Shown: in pieces, positions 1 through 7,931 of the stretch
Layout: every line of letters starts with the position of its first letter
Position numbering within the stretch: position 1 is the first letter of the stretch
Assembly: GCA_001430745.1 (NCBI GenBank)
Contig: KQ481946.1
Span: 979,874-1,003,112 of the forward strand
Direction of reading: 5' to 3'
Length of the DNA: 23,239 nt
Origin: Auxenochlorella pyrenoidosa
Lineage: Eukaryota; Chlorophyta; Trebouxiophyceae; Chlorellales; Chlorellaceae
Notes under the pieces: generated by a model
Told to the model about the DNA's origin: nothing
Databases searched by the model: none
The model's input: the letters and a program-made list of their open reading frames with translations, nothing else
Position numbers and translations under genes: made by a program

Positions 1-141
1 GGGCGGTCAACAGGTCTAGCTCACAACCAGGCGCAGGAAGCCGCCAGCGAGGCAGCATTCAGCGCATCCCACCAGTATCCGGCAGGGGCCGGCGGGAGGG
101 CAGCAGGCAGCCCGGCCGGCGGCACCGGCAGGCCCCCCCAC

Positions 142-3100
142 CTGGATCAGGCCCTTGCCAAAGGTCGTCTCGCCCGCCACCTCGGCGCGCTTGTTGTCCT
201 TCAGGGCCCCCGCCAGCACCTGCGGGCGCGCGCCAGGGTCGAGGTCAAGGTCACGGTCAAGGTTGAGATCAAGGCCAAGGTCACGGTCAAGCCAGGCTTG
301 GTGTGCTAGGTGTGTGCAGGAGCTGGGCTGGGCCCTGGGTGTCACCCAAGCCCAAGGCAAGTGCCCAGGAGTGTGGGTCACGGCCGGCGCGGCTCAAGGG
401 CACGCGCGGCCGTCGTGCAGCGCGGCGGCACGGCAGCGGCGGCAACCCCAGGCGGCTGATCAAGGGCCGTGTCTGCTGGGGCAGCAGCGCGGGTCCGACC
501 AGCCGCGTCTCTGGGGTGTCCCCGTCGCGGGCTGCGGCCCCCGGCTCAGCATGCAGGCAACGTCTAGCCGGGGGGTCCCTGACGTTGAGCCTGCCATGCC
601 CTGCCGGGGGGAGGCTCACCTCGGAGCCTGCTGTGCCCAGCCGGGGCCCCCCACCTCGGAGCCTACTGTTCCCAGCCCGGGGCCCCTCACCTCGGAGGCC
701 GAGGCGGTTCCTCGGTTGGCCAGCACCACCAGGGGCGTGCTGGGCGCGATGGCGCCGCCTTCAGCAGAGTAGATGTCGCGCACGCCGTCGCTGCGGGGCG
801 GCAGGCAGGCAGGATATCGCATGCTGTGTGAGAACATATGCGGCGGGGCGAGGCGGCAGGCAGCGCGGCGCGTGCTGGGTGAGAACACATGCGGCACGGC
901 GAGGCGGCACCGCGGCGCCAGCTGTGAAGCGGCCTTGCCGGGCCTGCAGCTGCAGCGCAGCAAGCAAATGCCTCGGGGCAGCGGCCTGCGGGCGATCGGC
1001 AGCTGGCGCCTTCATATGCGTGCAGCAAATCCTCATCTAGCCAGGGCTGCAAGCACCCCAAAAGCCCACATGCGACCTGCATAACAGCACCCGATCAGGG
1101 GCTGCCCAACCCAGACAGCCTGCGGTCTCAAAACGCCACCGCAACAAAAAATCTGGAGAAAGGGAAGCAAGACAATTTGTGGCCTGCCCCACCTGTCGGC
1201 GATAAGCACAATGTCGCCGCGGTCCAGCAGCATACGCCCCACCTCCACTCCCGCGGGGAACAGCCCGCCGCCGTTGTTGCGCACGTCCAGCACCAGCCGC
1301 TGCGCGCCCTGCGGCGGGCAAGGCGGGCGGCGGCGGCGCCAGAAGCGGTGAGGGCAGCCAGGAAGGTCTGGCAGCAAGCCCAGAGTGCCTCATCCCAGGG
1401 GGCCGGGCGTCCGGGATGCTCCGGGCTTGGGCTGCCCACATGCCAGCCAGCTCATACATGCCAGCATCTGCACATGCTCCCTGTCTGCCCAGTCAGCAGG
1501 AGTGTGGGTGCAGCCCCTCGCTCCACGCTGAGCCTGCTGGTCCGCCGCCCCCGCCACACACTCACCTCCTGCTTCAGCTTCTACTCACCCCCTAGTCAAG
1601 TCTTACGGCACTCACCTCCTGCTTCAGCTCCCGCAGCGCCGTCTGCACCTTCTCTGCCGTCTGCTTGCTGAAGGTGGCTATGCGGATGTAGCCCAGCTTG
1701 GAGGCGGGGTCAGCTGGGGCCAGGTTGCCTGTGGGGCACATCATGAGGAGGCAACGGAAGAGGTGGTTGTGGCCCGGCAGCGGGGGGTGGGGTGGGGGGT
1801 GGGGGGGGGTGGGGGGGGGCGCACAATGTCAGCAGCAGCCCAGAGTCGGGCGCCTGCCGTCTGCGGTGCCAGGCCCGCCCCCCCGGCCGGAAGCCCTTAC
1901 CGCTGCTGCCGCACAGCGCCCAGTCCACCGGGTTGAACGCGATGGGCTGCCGCTGCAGGCGCACGTCGCGCGGCGCGCCGCCGCCGTTGGCCGGCCGCAC
2001 TGTGAGGACGACCTCGGTGCCCTCTGGCCCCTGCAGCAGGTTGCCTGCGGGGAGGTGCGGGGGGTGGGGGGTAGGTGGAAGTGGTGAGGGTGAGGAGCGC
2101 AGCAGGTGGAGAGGAGCAGGCGCCAAGGCTGGGAGCAGGCGCCGCGGCTGCGCAGCTGCGGCAGAGCCCGGCCGCGACCCTACCACAGGCTTGCATGGGC
2201 CAAGTTGGGGCAGGGGCGGGCTCGCAGCAGGTGCAGCGCGATTCGCCACGTCGATGCGGGCTCAGCCGCAAACCCCGACAAACACAGGCATGTCCATCCA
2301 GATGCGGGCGGCACGGGCAGCGCGCGGCGGCGGCGCGTCTTTCTTCCCTAAACAAGGCATTGCAGTACACCACAAAACGGCGGCACGTCTCTCACCCCTA
2401 AACAAGGCACTGCAGTTCACCAGGCGGCCGCGGCGCGTCTCTCACCCCTACCTGCGGCGTACAGCGATAGCGAGCTGGTGGGCTGCCCATCAATGGCCAG
2501 GATCTCGTCGCCCGGCCGGATGCCGGCGCGCTCCGCGGGGCCGCCCGGCGCGGGGGCAATCACGGTCAGCGCGGCGCCAGACCCCGCTTCCGACTTGAAA
2601 GACACCTCCACCCCCACGCCCGTCACCGACCCCTGCGTGCTGCGCCTGCACGGGGGGAGCAAAGCGGGGGATGTGGGAGGGGCGGCAGGCGGGGTGGAAC
2701 CTGGGCCGGGCTTGCAAGAACAACCGGGCAGCTGGTCGCCTGCAGCCGCCGCCGCTCTCTGGGATGCAGGGCGCTGCAGGCTGGGCGGGCACCTGGCACC
2801 TAGGCTTCCCGCCGGGCATGCCTGCTGGCGCCTCACAGCAGCGCCCTGAAGTGCAGGCCAGGCAGGCATGTGAGCCCCACCGCAGCGCGTTGTGTTGCCT
2901 CACCTCAGCGCGTTGTACTGGTCGGGCGCCAGGAAGCGGGTGAAGGGGTCGCCCAGGCTGGCCAGCAGGGCGCGGATCGCGTCGTGCGTCTCCCCCCGGT
3001 TGCTCATGGGCGTCTTCTTCAGGGCATCCTCACGCACCTGCAGCCGCAGGGGCGGGGCAGGGCAGGGTGGGGCGGGAGGTGGTTAGTGCGTGTGCGTGTG

Positions 3101-3828
3101 TGCGCGTGTGTGTGTTTGCTTCAGTGTGTGAGTGTGATGGGGGTGCGGGGCCGGCTGCACGGTGCCTGGCGAGGGCTGTCCCCAGGGCCGGAGGCTGCGC
3201 CACGATTTGAGCGACCGCGAGGCTGTGGGGTGGCCCACCAGCCGGGGAAGCCTCCTGAGGTGTGCGTACTGTGCTCGATACAACTGCCTCCCTCAGGACG
3301 AAGAGAGGATGGACAAAGCAGGGCGAGGGCGGTGCTGTGATGCAGCGCCGCGCGGGGCCGTGGGCCACCGCAGGCGGCGTTGCACACGCCCAGGCGCCTG
3401 CGCACCTTGAACCAGTTCTGCCCGTTGAACTTCTTGTCCACGAAGGCGCGGTCCACCGCCCGCCAGGCCTCCAAGAAGAGCAGCTGCTCCTGGGTCACAG
3501 CATCCGCGGCTGGCGGCGCTGCCAGCGGCGGCGTCAGCACGGCGGCGGCCGCCAGGGCCGCTGCGGCGACCGCCGCGGCTCCACGGCGCGACACATCGCC
3601 AAGCTGCTGCTGCCAGGAGGCATGTGCAGGCGCGGCCAGCTGGCGCGGCTGCGGCTGTGGCTGTGGCTGCGGCTCCTGCGCCGGGAATGGCTCGCCGCTG
3701 CCGCTGCCGCCCTGCGCCGCCAGGCACCTGCCGCCACTGGGCCGGCGCCTGCTGCTGCTGGGACGCCTGGTGGGCAGCCAAGCCCTGCAGGGCGGCTCTG
3801 CAAGCACGCTGGACGCCAGGCCTTGCAT
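142..3828 (-). CDS. CTPA: Carboxyl-terminal processing protease CtpA (D1 processing), 3' end beyond window
   Basis: Exons on the minus strand: 3828-3406, 3037-2904, 2645-2452, 2044-1901, 1728-1616, 1308-1193, 790-691, 219-142. All introns are GT-AG and phases stay continuous for 434 codons; the final exon(s) lie left of base 1. The family cleaves the C-terminal extension of photosystem II D1 in the thylakoid lumen, which allows manganese cluster assembly. Residues 1 to about 75 are Ser/Arg/Pro/Gln-rich like a plastid transit peptide. A twin Arg at 81-82, an Ala-rich helix and AADA near 109 form a lumen-targeting segment. Then come the N-terminal helical domain (QEQLLFLEAWRAVDRAFVD), a PDZ domain (about 195-290) and the S41 peptidase core with LDVRNNGGG. 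Catalytic Ser405 lies in GTASASE and Lys430 in TFGKG, the family's 25-residue spacing. I chose the ATG at 3828 because it gives a typical transit peptide; an in-frame ATG at 3903 is the alternative. Confidence 0.93.
220..690 (-). repeat. CtpA intron 7 with tandem repeats
   Basis: This 471-base intron holds two repeat blocks. Next to the donor, the plus-strand octamer CACCTCGG (exon 7 end plus donor, read in reverse) recurs at 617, 652 and 688 within 35-36 base units that also share similar GC-rich filler. At about 236-292 there is a degenerate hexamer array built on GGTCAAG/GGTCACG. No gene is seen inside. Confidence 0.8.
791..920 (-). repeat. CtpA intron 6 acceptor-side tandem repeat
   Basis: Directly upstream of exon 7 (minus strand), units of about 50 bases at 791-840, 841-891 and a partial unit from 892 share the pattern CGGCxxGGCG, then TGCTGxGTGAGAACAxATG. 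The first unit contains the functional AG acceptor. The rest of the intron to 1192 shows no recognisable feature. Confidence 0.7.
1559..1629 (-). repeat. Duplicated exon-end plus donor in CtpA intron 5
   Basis: A 21-base plus-strand sequence at 1609-1629 spans the last 14 bases of exon 5 and its GTGAGTG donor. It is repeated exactly at 1559-1579, 50 bases into the intron. The downstream copy is a potential alternative donor that would add 50 bases and shift the frame. Confidence 0.8.
1780..1820. repeat. G-rich low-complexity tract in CtpA intron 4
   Basis: A run of GGGGTGGGG-type sequence occupies part of the intron between exons 4 and 5. It is pyrimidine-rich (C-rich) on the coding strand. 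It could form a G-quadruplex on the plus strand; that is inference only. Confidence 0.6.
2331..2460 (-). repeat. 50-base tandem repeat at CtpA intron 3 donor
   Basis: Units 2331-2380 and 2381-2430 are 50 bases each, followed by a partial unit 2431-2460 that contains the real donor of exon 3 (boundary 2452/2451). Shared words are CGGCGCGTCT, CCCTAAACAAGGCA and TGCAGT. In the intronic copies the donor GT position has become TT, while the neighbouring GGTGAG survives in the nearer copy. Confidence 0.8.
3087..3142. repeat. GT/CA microsatellite in CtpA intron 1
   Basis: An interrupted GT dinucleotide tract, which reads as CA on the coding strand, lies in the first intron about 50 bases from its acceptor. 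It is low complexity with no coding potential. Confidence 0.75.
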
Positions 3829-4342
3829 ACCTTGCGGGGACAGGGCTGCAGGCCAATGGGAAGCAGGCTTTGGCACACCCGTCACCCGATGGCGCAGATC
3901 CACACTCGATGGCAGGTCTGATGCATCGAATGCAGCACCTTGGTGGCTGCCCTCGTGGCAAGGTGCTCAGCAGGCAGGACAGGCTACCCCTTCAGATATC
4001 TCACTGCAAACCGCGCTCAAAGCGCTCGCGGCTCGAACTAGCAGTCCACGCCCACCTACAAAGGCCCCGTTCTACAACCGAGGGCCTTCCATCGCTGCCA
4101 GTGGCGATCTCAGCGGAACAGGGGACAGCAATGGTGTCTGCAGTGCCCGCCCAGCGGGCTGTCGCGGTCACAGCGCCGGTTGCGGGCTCAGGCAAGCTGC
4201 CGCGGGCGCTGGAGAGACGGGTTCCTTGCGGCAGCGGCGGCGCTAGCGGGCAGCTGGCCCAGCAGACCCGCAAAAAGGCTGGCTGGCGAGCAGCATGCAA
4301 GCAGCCGGCCTGAAGTGCTTCTAGTGTGCAAGCTTACAACTG
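3829..4342. promoter_or_regulatory. Divergent promoter region of CtpA and rhodanese gene
   Basis: These 514 bases separate the start codons of two divergently read genes for chloroplast proteins. They must contain both 5' UTRs and core promoters unless a gene was missed. I see no TATA box, no convincing extra exon and no strong repeat. Frames that stay open here have low-complexity translations and fit no family. Confidence 0.6.
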
Positions 4343-6970
4343 ATGCCATTTACCGCCTCTGCTGCCCTGCCACCCGATGTCGCAGCCCCCCGCGCGCAGC
4401 AGCGGGCGGCGGCGGCGCGGCGGCCCGTGCGGTGCGCTCGCCAGCTGCGTGTGCAGGCGGTGGCCGACGCTGCGGCGCAGAGCGCGGCGCAGAAGCGGTG
4501 GGAGAGCCAGGTAGGAGGGCGCCCTGGGGCCACACAAGCCGAGCAACCCGGGAACTCAGTGCACTGGCATGCGCAGCCCTGCGGCACTGCGCCCAATAAG
4601 CGTGCTTGCAAATGTGCGCTCCTGCTGGCTTTGTTGCATACCCTTGCTGGGCCGCACCCAGCAGCCCTGGGAGGGCAGGGCGCAGCCCTGGCATGCGAGC
4701 CCTAGCAGGCCGGAGTAGCCTGTGCTTGGTTTCTCCAGTCTGTTCAACCCCCTGCCCTGCGCTAAGCTTGCCTGTGCCTGCCGACTTGACTCCCCTGCCT
4801 GGCCCTGCGCACGGCTTCTCCATGCCTGCCGACCCCCCTGCCCGGCGTGCGCGCAGGTGCGCGAGGGCAAGGTGATGAATGTGAGCGCCAAGGAGGCGGG
4901 CAACATGGTCAAGGACGGCTGGGTGCTGCTGGATGTGCGGCCGCCCAACGAGATCGCCAACGTGAGGCGGCCCGCCTGTGGCTGCGCGCCGCGGCGCCCA
5001 CCCGATGAGCCGCAAGCCTGCAGCCGTGCCCCGCTGAGCCTGCTGAGCCGCCACGCCGCCATCGGATCCGCCCGTGTGCCCTGGCCACGCACACGCGCTG
5101 GCCGGCCGCGCGCCGCCCTTGGCACCCGGCCCAACGTTCCTGAGCTCGCGCCCCCTCCTGTGAGCTGCAGGCCAAGCTGGAGGGCGCCGTGGAGGTGCCG
5201 CTCTTTGTGGTGGACGACGAGATTTCGCTTGCCAACTTTCTGAAGCAGGTGGGCCCCGCGACAGCACCACTGCAAGAGCCTGGCCCGCGTGGGGCTCTTG
5301 CCTGTGGCCCACGCTTCCCCCTGGCCGCACAGAGCAGGCCAGCATGGGCCAGCCCTGTACGTCGCCGCCCGCCGTGGCTGTTGACGTTTCCTGGCCGGAA
5401 ACCCCTGCGTGCCACGCCACCCTGGGTGCCCTTTTGCAGTGGTCGAACTTTGGCATGGGCGGCTGGTGGCTGGGCGGCTCGCACATGAAGCCCAACGTCG
5501 CCTTCATGAGCGACGTGCAGGTGGGTGGGTGGGTGGGTGGGCTGGAGGGCAGTCACTCTGGCCGATTAACCAAGCGAGCACGGGTCCTCGAGTAACGATG
5601 AGCCGCGCAGGTCACCCCTCGTCCCGTCATCCCACACACACACACGCACACACACACACCACCCCACCCCAACCCCTCAACCTCCACCCACCCACCCACC
5701 CACACACCAACCCCCAACCCCACCCCCCAGGCCTCCATCCCCCGTGACGCCAAGGTCATCGTGGCCTGCCAGAAGGGCCTGCGGTGAGGCGCCCAGCGCC
5801 GCCAGCATACATGGGCCGCTCGCTGCGCCGCCCTGCGCGCCGCACCCCAACAGCCTGCACCTCACCCCTCCTCAGCCCGCACCCACCCACCCACCCATCC
5901 ACCACACTCTCCCGCCCCCCCCCCCGCAGCTCCCTGGCGGCCTGCGAGCAGCTGAGCCGCGCGGGGTATGGCCCGCTGGCCTGGATCAATGGCGGCTTTG
6001 ACACCGCGCAGCCCGGCGACCTGCCCACCAAGGACGGCGTGGACATCCGCCTGGGGGGTGGGCGCCGCTGCAACTGCCGCTGCTGCTGCTGGGCTGCGGA
6101 GGCTTGCAGCCGGCGCCTTCTGCCCTGCCCGCGCCCGGCTCGATGACGCGCTGCCGCGAGCGCCCGCCGCCGCCAAGCCTGCGCAGCCTGCCTGCTTGTC
6201 GCTGCGGCCTGCTCTGCCTGGCAGTGAACGCTTCTCTTCGCCTAACGGAGGCGCCTTGGGCGCATCATGATTCTCATGCTTGTGCACACCCGGGGCCGCC
6301 GCCCCCCTCATCACCACCATCACCACGCACACACACACACACATACGCACACACCACTACCACCACCACCCCGCAGGCGTGGGCGGCCTGTCGGGCCTGC
6401 TGGGCTGGACCGAGGCGCAGCGCGCGGCCAACCGCAACGAGGGCTTTGCCGGCGGCGCCTTCAACCTCATCAAGATCGGCATCGTGCTGCTGGTGCTGGA
6501 CCTGGCCTGGTTTGCCTGGGAGGTGGGTCGGTTTGGAGGGCCCGATGCCAGGCTGGAGCAGAGGCAAGCCTGGGAGGTGGGCGCGTGCAGCTGACTGTTG
6601 GCAGAGGCGTCGGCGGGGGCTGAGGCCGCGCAAGGCTCGGCCCGGTGCCGAAGCCTGCGCGGTTGCCTGGGAGGTTGGTCGAGGAGCGTGGTTGGGTGCC
6701 AGGCGGCAGACTTGAGGGCAGAGGCAGGCCTGGCCTGGGCCTGCAGGCGCTTGGCACACCTCACGCCCAGGGGGCCCACGGGCTGGCATCGCTCTGCTCG
6801 CACCCCGTGCACGCCGTCATGCGCCCCGCGCTCTCGCCGCGCCAGTACCCCTGCCAGCGTGGGCGTTGTCGCCGTCCCGGGGTCCCCGGCCCCACACCTG
6901 CTGCTTTCCCCCCTCCACCCTTGTGCAGGTGTCCACCAACTCCAACCTGCTGGACAGCATCGGCAAGTGA
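4343..6970 (+). CDS. Chloroplast rhodanese-domain protein with C-terminal membrane helix
   Basis: Exons: 4343-4510, 4857-4961, 5171-5248, 5440-5520, 5731-5783, 5930-6057, 6377-6522, 6929-6970. All introns are GT-AG with consistent phases, giving 266 residues. Residues 1 to about 45 are rich in Ala, Arg and Gln and nearly free of acid, like a plastid transit peptide. The single rhodanese domain (about 62-190) has DGWVLLDVRPPNE, VPLFVVDD, and the active-site loop ACQKGLRS with Cys157. WINGGFD follows. A hydrophobic helix at 235-252 (LIKIGIVLLVLDLAWFAW) would anchor it, probably in the thylakoid. The family transfers sulfane sulfur or acts as a redox/regulatory scaffold; the substrate is unknown. 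It resembles the Arabidopsis plastid STR10/STR11-type single-domain proteins, but I cannot assign an ortholog. A TGTAA signal at 7218 suits a 3' UTR of about 250 bases. Confidence 0.88.
5519..5543 (+). repeat. GGTG tetranucleotide array at donor of rhodanese intron 4
   Basis: Exon 4 ends CAG at 5520 and the intron opens with five GTGG-type repeats, so several GT dinucleotides at 4-base spacing compete as donors. Only the first preserves the frame of the model. Confidence 0.75.
5633..5730 (+). repeat. CA and ACCC microsatellites before rhodanese exon 5
   Basis: A CA dinucleotide tract (about 5633-5665) is followed by ACCC repeats (about 5686-5704) and a C-rich acceptor tract. The intron 3' end is almost entirely A and C. 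Confidence 0.8.
6514..6750 (+). repeat. Donor-straddling repeats in rhodanese intron 7
   Basis: The word GCCTGGGAGGTGGG spans the exon 7/intron 7 boundary at 6514-6527 and is repeated intronically at 6568. A variant (GCCTGGGAGGTTGG) occurs at 6665. Between copies, words such as TGCCAGGC and GCAGAGGCA also recur, so whole segments were duplicated rather than single motifs. Confidence 0.75.
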
Positions 6971-7217
6971 GGCAGGCCCTGAGTCCGCCCTCGCCCTGTG
7001 TACCCGCTCACTGTCCCGGAGGCGCAGCTCTGGTCGCCGCATTTGGCAGCCGAGCCGTGACGTGCCAGCCCCGCTGTGGGGATTGCGAGCCGCCAGCTGG
7101 CTGTCGCTGCGACTCTTCCTCGCACGCCTCGAGGGGCCGGCCTGCTTTTGCAAACACACCTCTGCATTTGGTTTTAGCCTTTCGTTCTCGGTTTCGGTTG
7201 TACCCGGTCTGTGACGC

Positions 7218-7222
7218 TGTAA
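7218..7222 (+). terminator. TGTAA polyadenylation-like signal
   Basis: This pentamer is the usual green-algal poly(A) signal and lies 248 bases after the rhodanese stop codon. The pentamer alone is weak evidence; its position is sensible. Confidence 0.5.
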
Positions 7223-7549
7223 GCTCCTAGTACAAGGAGGCTTGGCATTGACTTTACAGAGCAGGGGAGGGGGGCAGAAGTGCAGAAGTCAAGTTCGTGG
7301 CCCACTCTCGAGAAATCAACCGGGCGGCAGGCAGATCTGCGCATGTTCTGACTGTTTGCCTCGGCCTGCACCTGATGCACGTTATCAGTTGCACGGAACC
7401 ACCCAAATTTTCTGTCAGGTGCATGTCTGTGCACAAGGTGGGGTAGGGCTTGCTGGGTCAGCCTGAACAGCACACTCATGATGCTCTGTGCAGCTCTGTC
7501 TCTGCGCTGTGCGTGCTGTGCTTGCTGAGGTGGACGAATTCCCGCCAGA

Positions 7550-7581
7550 TTTGGCGCGTCCGCCATCGCTGTCGCGCCAAA
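7550..7581. promoter_or_regulatory. Inverted pair of E2F-like sites upstream of ankyrin copy 1
   Basis: TTTGGCGCG at 7550-7558 and its perfect reverse complement CGCGCCAAA at 7573-7581 flank 14 bases. Each arm matches the plant/animal E2F-DP consensus TTTSSCGC. The position, about 350-380 bases before the ATG, is compatible with a promoter. A simple RNA hairpin is the alternative. Confidence 0.4.
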
Positions 7582-7720
7582 CAACCCGAAAGTCTCTTCA
7601 GTATCCACAGCATTCTTTTTGCTCAAGCGGTAGGGTGCGGAAGCATCCAGAGGAGCGCAGGCGGGCTGAGCCTCCGCACCGAAGCTTGAGAGCGGCATCG
7701 AGTTGTTATAACTTCCAAGT

Positions 7721-7726
7721 CACGTG
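7721..7726. promoter_or_regulatory. CACGTG (G-box) upstream of ankyrin copy 1
   Basis: The palindromic CACGTG hexamer is the bHLH/bZIP core. In the aligned position of copy 2 the sequence is GAGGTG, so the box is absent there. A single hexamer is weak evidence. Confidence 0.3.
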
Positions 7727-7931
7727 AGCTATTTGCGCGGCGGTCGGCAAAACTGATGGCGCACTGCAGCGCTGAGAGACCCTCCCACACCCAGCCCACA
7801 CCCTCTCAGCGCTGGGTTGCAGCGGCGCCGGCCGACCGGTATGCACCTGCAAGCTGCGTGCGCTTGCTTCCCAACAGGCTGGATGCCTGCCGCTGAAAGA
7901 ACACCCGTCCCCCTCCCCCTGCTCCCGGCAG

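Larger units (their letters stand above)
6971..7931 (+). other. Intergenic: 3' UTR then upstream region of ankyrin copy 1
   Basis: Bases 6971 to about 7235 are the likely rhodanese 3' UTR. Bases 7236-7447 show nothing I recognise. From 7448 on, the sequence aligns with 9052 onward upstream of the second ankyrin copy. That part carries a TTTGGCGCG inverted repeat and a CACGTG box at 7721. Confidence 0.6.

Noticed and set aside
1..141. Search for the last CtpA exon
   Set aside because: Minus-strand translation after the donor at 141 shows no family sequence and hits a stop, so this is intron and the gene continues outside the window.
236..292. GGTCAAG/GGTCACG array considered as a CRISPR-like or regulatory direct repeat
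   Set aside because: Units are about 6 bases without spacers and lie inside an intron; it is a simple degenerate microsatellite.
3534..3720. GCGGCTGCGGCTGTGG repeats considered as a separate repeat element
   Set aside because: They encode the Gln/Pro-rich part of the CtpA transit region in exon 1 and are coding low complexity.
4350..5507. Long minus-strand open frame (385 codons) over the rhodanese gene
   Set aside because: It is antisense to four real exons with good splice sites and family motifs. Its translation is low-complexity Arg/Ala/Gly, as expected from GC-rich DNA.
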